A stretch of 34,091 bases of DNA from an uncultured Clostridia bacterium (GTDB taxonomy: Bacteria > Bacillota > Clostridia > Lachnospirales > CAG-274), in assembly GCA_947629215.1 (NCBI GenBank), contig CANRCU010000002.1:1-34091 (forward strand). Reading direction: 5' to 3'. Of this stretch, positions 8,735-15,647 are shown one piece after another. Position numbers and translations under genes: made by a program. How positions within the stretch are numbered: position 1 is the stretch's first letter; the number at the start of each line of letters is the position of its first letter. The notes under the pieces were generated by a model. The model worked only from the letters and a program-made list of their open reading frames with translations. It was not told where the DNA came from and searched no databases.

Positions 8735-9470
8735 TTTCGTCCTCCATCATATCCAGTATATCAGATGTAAGAGTTGCATATCCATTCGCAATAGCATCAT
8801 CTACATCTATTATTACAAGTGCAGATTTTTCCATAAGCCTCTGCATCTCTGCATCAGCGTGGGCATAATACTCTGCTATATTTCTATAATTAAATACATT
8901 ATGCCTTTGGGCGGCAGCTATCAAAAATTGTTTTTCGTCTTCACTCACTCCGGAAGCTTCTATTTCCGCAATAAGCTCGTTACTCTTTTCTGTATCGAGC
9001 ATATCTTTTAACGATGGGCAGTCTCCTGTAATCTCATACTGTGGAATGTTTACAGCAAAAGTGTATGTATCGTCTACCAAATCTTCCGCAAAACTGCTTT
9101 CTCCGTCAAATCCGAAAAGGCTCATATCCAGTTCAAGAATTTCTGCAAGTTCCTGTTCCAGTAATCCCTCATCCCATTCAGCAAATTCTGCTGTCTTATT
9201 GTCTGCAAGTCTAAAGGCACGAGCCTGTTCTTCGTTTAAATCATCTACATATACGACAGGTACTTCTTTCAATCCTAACTGTTTTGCCGCTTTTAGACGT
9301 GTATGTCCTGCCATAATAGTTCCGCCGGCATCTAACAAAATCGGATTTATAAACCCGAACGTCTTTATGCTCTCCGCTACATACTGTACCGCATCATCGT
9401 TATGTCGTGGATTTTTTTCGTATGGCAGTACATTTTCAATCGGTTTGTACTCAATTTGCAGCTTTCCCAT
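8727..9470 (-). CDS. ParB/Srx-fold protein with conserved C-terminal module
   Basis: 247 residues. The N-terminal 95 residues are a ParB-like domain: ENVLPYEKNPRHNDDAV, SIKTFGFINPILLD and GHTRLKAAKQLG. After an acidic linker, residues about 138-247 form a second module, with NIPQYEITGDCP, FLIAAAQRHNVFNYRNIAEY, then LMEKSALVIID. This module is not part of plasmid-partition ParB. ParB-fold domains are often found as DNA-recognition or nuclease parts next to phage DNA-modification enzymes, which fits its position as first gene of the glycosyltransferase/radical SAM cluster. AGGAG precedes the ATG. A partition role is unlikely because no ParA is present. Confidence 0.82.
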   Translation of the reverse strand: MGKLQIEYKPIENVLPYEKNPRHNDDAVQYVAESIKTFGFINPILLDAGGTIMAGHTRLKAAKQLGLKEVPVVYVDDLNEEQARAFRLADNKTAEFAEWDEGLLEQELAEILELDMSLFGFDGESSFAEDLVDDTYTFAVNIPQYEITGDCPSLKDMLDTEKSNELIAEIEASGVSEDEKQFLIAAAQRHNVFNYRNIAEYYAHADAEMQRLMEKSALVIIDVDDAIANGYATLTSDILDMMEDENA

Positions 9471-9516
9471 TTTGTATATCTCCTCTCGTTCCCTCTTTTG
9501 GGGTATTTATATTTAT

Positions 9517-9560
9517 AAAAAGAACCACCACTCTCGCAACACCTTGCAAAAATGGTGGTT
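9517..9560 (-). terminator. Strong intrinsic terminator in the late-operon leader
   Basis: On the leftward RNA, AACCACCAUUUUUGCAA pairs with UUGCGAGAGUGGUGGUU (17 pairs including three G-U) around a GGUG loop, followed by CUUUUUAU. This is an intrinsic terminator. It lies about 20 nt downstream of the predicted late promoter start and before the ParB-like gene, so it can stop both read-through from the regulator gene and new late transcripts. Confidence 0.85.
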
Positions 9561-9587
9561 TTACCCGTTCATTTTATTACAATCTAC

Positions 9588-9617
9588 ATTATACCACCGG
9601 CATATATGCCCAGTCAA
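9588..9617 (-). promoter_or_regulatory. Putative late promoter (leftward)
   Basis: On the minus strand TTGACT (9617-9612) and TATAAT (9593-9588) are separated by 18 nt, and TGG before the -10 gives an extended -10. Transcription would start near 9581, in the gap after the ArpU-like regulator gene and before the ParB-like gene. This is the expected place for the switch from early to late transcription. Confidence 0.65.
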
Positions 9618-9637
9618 TGCCCTATTTGTGCCTTGGA

Positions 9638-10291
9638 TTATTCGCACAGTTTCTCCACTCCATCAATACCAAATAACAGCATTGTAAGGCTCTCTACTGC
9701 TGCATCCACATCTTTGTATACAGTTCTGCGATTAATATTTTCTTTTTCTGCAATGTCGTCAACTGATGCCTTTTCCGGCAAAAGATACAGTCCCTTAATT
9801 ACACGCCAGTGCCTCATATCTTCTGCATATTTACTGTTTTCGCATTGTTTATGATAAATGTCCAACATCTTATTGATATGCTGCATTATAATGCGTGTTT
9901 TTTCCGCTGATTTTTTTATGTTATCAACTACTACCGTTTCCGTATATCCCTGCCCGCTCATAAGTTCCATAATATCAACAAACTCGTCAGTAACATCTTT
10001 TTCACTTTCCCATACAGCATTTGCATAATGACTATTCAACGAACGATAATGTTGTAACAGCAATCGTGTATTGGCATATTGTTTACGAAAACGTTTGCTT
10101 CTAAATTCCCGATGTTCGTTTTGAATAACAATCGCAGCCTGTTCCGCTGCTTGTTTTGCTGCTACTTCCGTAGCTTGTTTTATTGTCTGATAGAACATCT
10201 CGCCGAATAATTCCTTTTGTTCCGGTATATAATTTTCCATTAACTCGTCAATCGCCCTTAAAAGGGCTGGGTCTTTTTTCTTTTTGCTCAT
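9638..10291 (-). CDS. ArpU/RinA-like late transcription regulator
   Basis: A 217-residue protein at the end of the early operon. The N-terminal part is charged and helical. The C-terminal 60 residues hold a sigma-region-4-like helix-turn-helix, KASVDDIAEKENINRRTVYKD, after HWRVIKGLYLL. Size, architecture and position (last early gene, just before terminase and associated late genes) match the ArpU/RinA type of positive regulators of late phage transcription. It would act on the promoter at 9588-9617 or on transcription through the terminator beyond it. The ribosome site (AAAGGA, about 13 nt from the ATG) is distant, so the start is slightly uncertain. Confidence 0.72.
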   Translation of the reverse strand: MSKKKKDPALLRAIDELMENYIPEQKELFGEMFYQTIKQATEVAAKQAAEQAAIVIQNEHREFRSKRFRKQYANTRLLLQHYRSLNSHYANAVWESEKDVTDEFVDIMELMSGQGYTETVVVDNIKKSAEKTRIIMQHINKMLDIYHKQCENSKYAEDMRHWRVIKGLYLLPEKASVDDIAEKENINRRTVYKDVDAAVESLTMLLFGIDGVEKLCE

Positions 10292-10320
10292 GGTATAATG
10301 CAGTCCTTTCCTCGCAATAA

Positions 10321-10851
10321 CTATCTTTGCGTTATTTTTACTTCTTGCAGGAAGTCCAAAATCCCCCTGTAAATCCTAACTTCATATTCTGGTATATCAT
10401 CTGGTTTTATGTACTTTCTGCCATATATCTGTTTCATATCACGCCATATTTCCCACGGAATACGATAAAAACGCCAGAAGTCAAAAGATACGAGTATATA
10501 GCACTTAGCACCAAGTTCTCTGTGCCTCTCCAACGCTTCCGCTTGTTGTTCTAACACTACTGACTGCTGGATTTTATCTGCGCTTGTTGTTTTTGCCTCA
10601 AACACAATAGAATTACCACCTTTTAGTGTTCCCTTAAAATCCGGCTGTGCTTTTTTTGCGTAACACGCCAAAAATTGCCCTTTGCTGTTCAAGTGTCCTA
10701 ACTGTTTCGTAGGTTCGGGAGATTTGTCAATTTCCGCTATACAAGCCTGTCGGTAGTACCGACAGGCTGCATCAATCATCTGTTCAAATAATTGTCCCAA
10801 CTCCCTGTTTCGTTTTCCCCTTATGGCGGCATTATTTACACTTGCCATCAT
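10321..10851 (-). CDS. recU: RecU-like Holliday junction resolvase
   Basis: 176 residues with the RecU pattern: an early GQLFEQMIDAACRYYRQ helix, IDKSPEPTKQLG, then the nuclease core QPDFKGTLKGGNSIVFEAKT (the D and E..K metal-binding residues) and the SVVLEQQAEALERHRELGAK segment ahead of ILVSFDFWRFYRIPWE. RecU enzymes cleave four-way junctions made during recombination or replication; phage copies resolve branched DNA before packaging. The start overlaps the previous stop in ATGA fashion, and AAGGG lies 5 nt upstream. Confidence 0.88.
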   Translation of the reverse strand: MMASVNNAAIRGKRNRELGQLFEQMIDAACRYYRQACIAEIDKSPEPTKQLGHLNSKGQFLACYAKKAQPDFKGTLKGGNSIVFEAKTTSADKIQQSVVLEQQAEALERHRELGAKCYILVSFDFWRFYRIPWEIWRDMKQIYGRKYIKPDDIPEYEVRIYRGILDFLQEVKITQR

Positions 10852-11009
10852 ACAAGCCCTTTTTGTTGAGCATATTCTGCAATCTTATAAGCAGTTGCTC
10901 CCTTTATGCCTTTACATTCACCTTTGGCAAGCCCATCAAGCAGGATTTTTACCTTATTTTCCTGATTGTTGCCATTTTCTATAAGCATTTTGTTAATTTT
11001 TTTCATCAT
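10848..11009 (-). CDS. Small phage protein of unknown function
   Basis: About 53 codons from an ATG at 11009; the frame is also open to an ATG at 11036 that overlaps the ssb stop. The internal AAGGAGGG favours a start at 11009 or 11006, though the spacing is long (about 12 nt). The product is basic and helical, with KGECKGIKGATAYKIAEYAQ near the end. It lies between ssb and recU with overlaps on one or both sides, so it belongs to the recombination block. No known family is recognised. Confidence 0.55.
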   Translation of the reverse strand: MMKKINKMLIENGNNQENKVKILLDGLAKGECKGIKGATAYKIAEYAQQKGLV

Positions 11010-11032
11010 ACCTATTAGAACCCTCCTTGCTT

Positions 11033-11341
11033 TCATTTCGGACTGTCCGCAAACTCTACACGGTCAGCTTGAATTTCAGTTGCTTTGCGTTTGTTACCGT
11101 CCTTATCTTCATAATTACGAGTACGTATTTCGCCTTTTATAATAACTTTTCTACCCTTTGACAAATATTTTGTCACAAACTCCGCCGTCTGTCTCCAAGC
11201 AACTACAACCGGAAAGTCCGCAACATCTTCTTTGCTACTCCTATCTACAGCTACAATAAACGTACATACCGATACACCATTTGGCGTAATTTTAAGTTCA
11301 GGGTCTGCGGTCAGTCTACCGCTTATAATTACATTGTTCAT
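11033..11341 (-). CDS. ssb: Single-stranded DNA-binding protein
   Basis: 102 residues, a single OB-fold: it begins MNNVIISGRLTADPELK, followed by GVSVCTFIVAVDR, PVVVAWRQTAEFVTKYLSKG and the KVIIKGEIRTRNY strand. It coats single-stranded DNA during phage replication and recombination. It ends just after the OB-fold (DRVEFADSPK) and lacks the long linker and the acidic DDDIPF-type tail of cellular SSBs, so it may not recruit host partners by that tail. AAGGAG is well placed before the ATG. Confidence 0.93.
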   Translation of the reverse strand: MNNVIISGRLTADPELKITPNGVSVCTFIVAVDRSSKEDVADFPVVVAWRQTAEFVTKYLSKGRKVIIKGEIRTRNYEDKDGNKRKATEIQADRVEFADSPK

Positions 11342-11607
11342 TTTTTTAGTCTCCTTTCTGTTATTTCTTTAAGCCAATGTTCCCAAACTTTTTTATAAAA
11401 TGGGTGTGATACAAACTGTTCATAAGAAATAATTAATCTATTCTTATGTGGTGATTTTTTTTCAAAGAGTATACGAAATAAAAAATCACCTTTATTCAGT
11501 TTAAATTTCTGTGTAATTTCAAGTTTTATCCTGTCAAAATCCATCTCATTATTTTCAATAAAATAGTCAGATAAATAATAAATTTTTTCGCTTACATCAA
11601 AGTACAT
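11338..11607 (-). CDS. Uncharacterised phage protein
   Basis: About 89 residues from an ATG at 11607 that follows GGGAGG; the frame is open further upstream to 11685, which would overlap the preceding gene. The product begins MYFDVSEKIYYLSDYFIENN and is rich in lysine and aromatic residues, with a C-terminal YKKVWEHWLKEITERRLKK helix. Base composition is more AT-rich than that of its neighbours. It overlaps ssb by 4 nt. No family is recognised; it may be a small DNA- or protein-binding accessory protein. Confidence 0.55.
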   Translation of the reverse strand: MYFDVSEKIYYLSDYFIENNEMDFDRIKLEITQKFKLNKGDFLFRILFEKKSPHKNRLIISYEQFVSHPFYKKVWEHWLKEITERRLKK

Positions 11608-11645
11608 ATTGCTTGCTTCCTCCCAAAATATTACGCTTTGTCTTT

Positions 11646-12077
11646 TTATCCGTTCCACTTTTCCATTAGCCAATGTTCTTTGCAAGCATCACAATCTACA
11701 TAAGCTTCCGGATTGTCTTTGTTCTTTTCAACCAATGCGCATAATTGCTGATGTGTATATGGGCAGCTTATATACTGTGTCAAGCAAACAATTTCTTCGT
11801 ACTCCACATTTGAATAACCTTCTTCGTTTTTACCATTTAATACGATGTCTGCAAGTATCTGCATCATTGCTTCTGCATTTGTAGGCACATAGTCAGGAGG
11901 TTTCCCATCCAACGGGTAAATAGTTTGCAATGCCGCCATACCCATTCTGCAAGCCTCATTCACTTGCTCCATACCATCAGGCAATTCGCTGTAATGCTCT
12001 TTATGGGTAGGGTCTAATATTTCAATAGCTCGTTTTATACTGATTTTTTTCATTCCCATTATATGTATTACTTTCAC
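11646..12077 (-). CDS. Uncharacterised phage protein with C-terminal cysteine pair
   Basis: Up to 143 residues from a GTG at 12077; ATG codons at 12059 and 12053 are alternatives and ribosome-site spacing does not decide. The N-terminal part has IKRAIEILDPTHKEHY followed by EQVNEACRMGMAAL, a helical module I have seen repeatedly in Clostridia phage early genes with varied C-termini. The C-terminal part has VDCDACKEHW, a possible half zinc site together with C110 or C117. Function unknown. Confidence 0.6.
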   Translation of the reverse strand: MKVIHIMGMKKISIKRAIEILDPTHKEHYSELPDGMEQVNEACRMGMAALQTIYPLDGKPPDYVPTNAEAMMQILADIVLNGKNEEGYSNVEYEEIVCLTQYISCPYTHQQLCALVEKNKDNPEAYVDCDACKEHWLMEKWNG

Positions 12078-12083
12078 CGCCTT

Positions 12084-12926
12084 TTATTCCAACCACCATT
12101 TCATAACATCTTCTGCCGACTGCCATACACCGTCTAATCCTGACTCTTTTCTGGCTTGTAACATTTTATCGAAAGCCCTTAAATAAGCCCTGTAATAAGT
12201 TGGGTATCGCTTTAATTCTTGTCTTCTTTGTTTTCCTGCCATAGGACACCCGATGCACCCGATGCGCTTGTTTCCACATTCATAAAGTGGATTACTTTTG
12301 CAGCCATAGTGGTTTAAAAATTCCCATACATCGCTTTCCGACCAGTCAATGATAGGATTGACTATCGTTGAAGTAGTCCTATAACAATGTTCCACAAACC
12401 TCCGTGTATCAGCATTGTCGTAATTTAGTACAAGTCCATTTTTATTATTTACTTCATAATCAAGTTGCATTTCCTCAGCTTTTTTCTGCATTGTTTTCGG
12501 CTTGCCGATAACTTTTACCATACCGGCATTAGCTTTTCTTTTACTGCTTTCATCGGCTCTGACGCCCGTTATTTTCAGCCTGCCTTTTCCCCCTTGCTCT
12601 TTTAATTCACTGCAACAATACCTTACTACCCTTGTAGGAGGAAAATGCTTTTTTATGATTAAATCCCACATAGTTATGTGTTTACCATCCTTATTTCTCG
12701 GAATATGAATTTTTACATCATTCTGAGATTTTATGTATTTCACCGTTTCGGGCATATCCACAGATGTAAGATTATGTACGGCTTCAAACTTAACTCCCGA
12801 AAGTTCAGCCAATATCTTTATGGTGTCGCTGTCCTTTCCGCCGCTATAGCACAGATAGTATGGCTCTGTTTCCGGTTCAAAGCTTTTTAACCTTTCAATA
12901 GCTTTTTGTTCTTTATCCCTGTTCAT
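12084..12926 (-). CDS. PAPS-reductase-family (PP-loop) enzyme
   Basis: 280 residues with the PP-loop CYSGGKDSDT (S28-S33), which binds an adenylate. Further motifs are RVVRYCCSELKE (C104, C105), an IDWSESDVWEFL segment (about 193-204) typical of PAPS reductases, and a C-terminal cysteine cluster (C209, C217, and RIGCIGCPMAG at C224/C227) that could hold an iron-sulfur cluster. Cellular relatives reduce PAPS, and DndC-type relatives activate sulfur chemistry on DNA. Phage copies are common but of unknown role. No dndA, D or E genes are present, so phosphorothioation by a Dnd system is not supported. A role in nucleic-acid modification is possible. Confidence 0.85.
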   Translation of the reverse strand: MNRDKEQKAIERLKSFEPETEPYYLCYSGGKDSDTIKILAELSGVKFEAVHNLTSVDMPETVKYIKSQNDVKIHIPRNKDGKHITMWDLIIKKHFPPTRVVRYCCSELKEQGGKGRLKITGVRADESSKRKANAGMVKVIGKPKTMQKKAEEMQLDYEVNNKNGLVLNYDNADTRRFVEHCYRTTSTIVNPIIDWSESDVWEFLNHYGCKSNPLYECGNKRIGCIGCPMAGKQRRQELKRYPTYYRAYLRAFDKMLQARKESGLDGVWQSAEDVMKWWLE

Positions 12927-12961
12927 TATTTGTTCTCTCCTAACATTTCATTTTTGTTTTT

Positions 12962-13225
12962 TCAAAATTTTTTATCCTTTTTCTGAAATAGTGCAGATAC
13001 TTCCGTTTCAATTTGCGCCAGTCTTTTTTCTCCAATACCTTTTACTGTTTTAATACGTTCCATCACATCTGTAATGTCTGCTCCCTTTACAGAGTTAGCT
13101 CCATCCTTGAAACCCTCCACATAAATATTTGTACAAAAGGCATCAAATTGTTCGTGGTCGTATTGCTTTGCTGCTTTATACTGCACTCTTGTTGTCATAT
13201 ATTTTTGGTTTGGCTTTTTCTTCAT
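12962..13225 (-). CDS. Small phage protein with helix-hairpin-helix-like segment
   Basis: 87 residues, basic N-terminus (MKKKPNQKYMTTRVQYKAAK). The middle has FCTNIYVEGFKDGANSV. Near the C-terminus, RIKTVKGIGEKRLAQIE reads like one helix-hairpin-helix, a non-specific DNA-binding element, although that call is tentative. The ribosome site is weak (AAAGGG, about 11 nt upstream). It sits between the lectin-fold protein and the PAPS-reductase-like enzyme in the early operon. Confidence 0.65.
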   Translation of the reverse strand: MKKKPNQKYMTTRVQYKAAKQYDHEQFDAFCTNIYVEGFKDGANSVKGADITDVMERIKTVKGIGEKRLAQIETEVSALFQKKDKKF

Positions 13226-13253
13226 TTAGCATCGCCCTTTCTCAATCATAGTT

Positions 13254-14393
13254 TCAACGTTTCTTGTAATAAGCAGAACGGAAACCTACACTCGCATCCA
13301 TATTCGTTCGGACATTGCCCAAATCCATACTGAACACACTTGCATTTGTTCCAACGCCCCAGTTTCCACCACGAAGTGGGAAATACTCTCCGTCATTACT
13401 ATCAACATACAAACAAGAGTTGCCCTCTCCTGCATATAAAGCAAGCGCTTTTAATTGCTCGCTTGCGCAGTCTGTATCAATGACAACATCTTCCCATCTA
13501 CTAACTCCGAATTTTTGATAAATATCTTCGTCCGTGGTTATAATAATGCCTCCATCCGAAACAGAAGCATATACTGCATTAAGTGCATAATCCGTAATCG
13601 GTAACCAATTTCCCGATATTTCCGAAAGGTCAATATCCATTGCAGCATTGTTATCCTTTGCCGCCTGTAACATTCCGTCCTTAATTCTCAATCCTCGTAC
13701 CATTTCCCATACGTTTCCGCAAAGGTCGTGTACTCCATCAAATTGATGGTTGTGTGTCCACGTTGTAGGACCACTACCGGCAAGAGTTGTACTATTTTCA
13801 TATACAATTCCGAACTCGCTTTTATTTGCATGGTAATGTCCGCTTGCAGTATTTCCGTGTGGCAATGTACCATATATATTACGACTGATATTTGCAACTA
13901 ATCCCCATTCTGCTTCTGTCATCAAATGCCAGCCCTCTCCCTTGCTGAAACAAGCTCTCGCCGCATCATCATTCGTGATGTTTGTCCACATTCTCTGAAA
14001 TGGTAACGAATAGGGCTTCCCTTTAATCTCACAATTAGGGTATACTGAAATATAAATCTCGTCATATTCCTCGCCGTCAATTATAAATGCAGGATGGGTA
14101 TTGTCAGAACCCCCGAACAATTCTTCATTTGTAACCTTGCTGAATTTTCTCATAATTGACGGAAGCCCAAAATCATCGTAAATAATAACTGTTTCCTCTT
14201 TTACTCCATTAGATGGAATTGTGCCGGTCTTGATAATCTCCTGTGGTATGATTTTTTCTACGTTCTTTTCTCCCGCATTTTCTCCCAAAAATTCATACAG
14301 CGCTTTTGTTTGCTCTCCTAAAAAGCCGCTTTTCCCCTTAGCTTCCATAACTGTTACATTGCCATTAATGCTTGTTGCAATTTTAATTTCCAT
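13254..14393 (-). CDS. FGE-sulfatase/C-type-lectin-fold protein, DGR-target-like
   Basis: 379 residues. Residues about 100-379 have a formylglycine-generating-enzyme-like C-type lectin fold: WHLMTEAEWGLVA (155-167), GPTTWTHNHQFDGVHDLCGN, VWEMVRGLR, and a C-terminal RGGNWGVGTNASVF (341-354) ending in VGFRSAYY. The catalytic cysteine pair of true FGE enzymes is missing from the last 40 residues, so sulfatase activation is unlikely. The C-terminal pattern matches variable proteins of diversity-generating retroelements (DGRs), where adenine-templated changes alter the ligand-binding face. No reverse transcriptase or template repeat is in the window. The N-terminal 95 residues are unrelated and may be an attachment module. 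GAGGAGG stands before the ATG. An early-operon position is odd for an adhesin. Confidence 0.8.
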   Translation of the reverse strand: MEIKIATSINGNVTVMEAKGKSGFLGEQTKALYEFLGENAGEKNVEKIIPQEIIKTGTIPSNGVKEETVIIYDDFGLPSIMRKFSKVTNEELFGGSDNTHPAFIIDGEEYDEIYISVYPNCEIKGKPYSLPFQRMWTNITNDDAARACFSKGEGWHLMTEAEWGLVANISRNIYGTLPHGNTASGHYHANKSEFGIVYENSTTLAGSGPTTWTHNHQFDGVHDLCGNVWEMVRGLRIKDGMLQAAKDNNAAMDIDLSEISGNWLPITDYALNAVYASVSDGGIIITTDEDIYQKFGVSRWEDVVIDTDCASEQLKALALYAGEGNSCLYVDSNDGEYFPLRGGNWGVGTNASVFSMDLGNVRTNMDASVGFRSAYYKKR

Positions 14394-14420
14394 CGTATAT
14401 TCCCTCCTCGTAAAATTCCA

Positions 14421-14873
14421 TCATTTAGACCCACACCCTTTAAGCAACATTCCACTTGTAAGTGCATAAGGATGTTCATAAGCATCTTTTATAGCATTTT
14501 CAAATTCGCTTTGACTCATATTTCGCTGCATACCCACAAGAATAGGCGGTGGCAACGGTATTTCATAGTTTTGCGGCCTCCACAAATGCAAACAATTTCC
14601 AAGCTGATTGACATATTGACTTTGTGCCGGATGATACTGCAATACCGTTTCTTCCGGATAAAAAAACATATCTTTTAGCCTGCACATATCATCCCAAGAC
14701 GGTATGTAATGTCTTTTAAAAGGTGATATACTTATATGGTCCCATCCTGCACCTGTACTCCATATTACAGATGCATCAAGTTTCCCAAATATCATTCTGC
14801 CGTGTCCGCCATCATCGGAAGTTTGCAAAATCATCAAGTTTGGTGTTTTCCTTAATTCTTCAATTGTTTTCAT
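14421..14873 (-). CDS. Uncharacterised phage protein (DUF7694-like)
   Basis: 150 residues. The middle resembles a family widespread in phage early regions: GWDHISISPFKRHYIPSWDD, then FFYPEETVLQYHP, QYVNQLGNCLHLWRPQ and PLPPPILVG. The aromatic and histidine-rich core suggests a compact domain, but no catalytic motif is evident. The start is coupled to the previous stop (TAATG) with AGGAG 7 nt upstream. The family number is from memory and should be treated as approximate. Confidence 0.65.
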   Translation of the reverse strand: MKTIEELRKTPNLMILQTSDDGGHGRMIFGKLDASVIWSTGAGWDHISISPFKRHYIPSWDDMCRLKDMFFYPEETVLQYHPAQSQYVNQLGNCLHLWRPQNYEIPLPPPILVGMQRNMSQSEFENAIKDAYEHPYALTSGMLLKGCGSK

Positions 14874-15295
14874 TATTTCACTCCTGTTTCCGGCTCATAC
14901 TGCGTACACCAGCAGTATCTATCCCAAATATCACAAATATCGGATGCTTTACATTTCCCATCTTCCGTCCTATCATCACAAGTACCTTCGGTGAACCATC
15001 CTGCAAACTCACACGTTTTTTCGCACTGCTCTGTATAATAATTTTTGCAGTTATGGCATTTAGTTTCTTCCCACCATTCAGCAATATCATCTTGATTATA
15101 TTCGCAATCTACCTCGCTACAATATTCATCAATGACAGCTTGGCAATCAATATGGAGATGTTCTGTATAGAAATTATCTTCATATTTTGCGGCGCAATAT
15201 GAGTACTTTTCGCCTTTTTCAATGTTCTGCCCACATAAACTGCACTTATGTTGTTTAGCTGCAACTTGTTCTTTCCTTGTTACAAATTCAAGCAA
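14873..15295 (-). CDS. Cysteine-rich putative zinc-binding phage protein
   Basis: About 140 residues from a TTG at 15295, preferred because GGGAGGTG, which overlaps the previous stop, lies 8 nt upstream; the frame is open to 15328. There are several cysteine pairs: CSLCG near the N-terminus, HIDC, then KCHNC, QCEKTCEF, and a C-terminal block with DRYCWC. This suggests two zinc-binding knuckle regions around a negatively charged linker. Such proteins are frequent in the early operons of Clostridia phages; function unknown. Confidence 0.65.
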   Translation of the reverse strand: MLEFVTRKEQVAAKQHKCSLCGQNIEKGEKYSYCAAKYEDNFYTEHLHIDCQAVIDEYCSEVDCEYNQDDIAEWWEETKCHNCKNYYTEQCEKTCEFAGWFTEGTCDDRTEDGKCKASDICDIWDRYCWCTQYEPETGVK

Positions 15296-15296
15296 G

Positions 15297-15647
15297 TTAC
15301 TCACCTCCCACAAATTCGCACTCGCCACATTCTGGTTGTGTAGGCTGACACGGGTCGCACTTCATTGCCTCTATCTCGTCAAGCATCCTTGCATTTTCCA
15401 AAATTTTAGCCTTTATACTTTCTCCGCAATCAGAAAAATCGGAATCGTTTTCGTTCTGTATTTCTGATACCGTGTGAGCAAAGATTTTGACAGCACCTCT
15501 TATTCTATCAAGAGTATTAACTGCTTCGCTTATCTTCTGGTATAGCGGCGAGTAAAGGTTAAGACTTTTCCTCCTCTCGTAAAGTATTTGAATTGCAAAC
15601 GAAATATCGTCTGTCTCTTTTAGTTCTTTCATAGTCCATCTATCCAT
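15297..15647 (-). CDS. Uncharacterised phage protein
   Basis: 116 residues beginning MDRWTMKELKETDDISFAIQ, with ILYERRKSLNLYSPL next, then a helical region and an acidic cysteine-containing tail (KCDPCQPTQPECGECE). The N-terminal signature recurs in Clostridia phages. The tail cysteines could bind a metal. The GGAGG ribosome site is well placed, and the start lies within the last codons of the preceding gene (TAATG-type coupling). Function unknown. Confidence 0.65.
   Translation of the reverse strand: MDRWTMKELKETDDISFAIQILYERRKSLNLYSPLYQKISEAVNTLDRIRGAVKIFAHTVSEIQNENDSDFSDCGESIKAKILENARMLDEIEAMKCDPCQPTQPECGECEFVGGE

Noticed and set aside
8727..9470. Plasmid-type ParB partition protein
   Set aside because: No ParA or parS-like repeats are present, and the C-terminal module is unlike partition ParB.
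12084..12926. DndC of a DNA phosphorothioation system
   Set aside because: The PP-loop fits, but DndA, DndB, DndD and DndE equivalents are missing and the gene is in a phage replication block.
13254..14393. True formylglycine-generating enzyme
   Set aside because: The catalytic cysteine pair is absent from the C-terminal region and there is no sulfatase gene.
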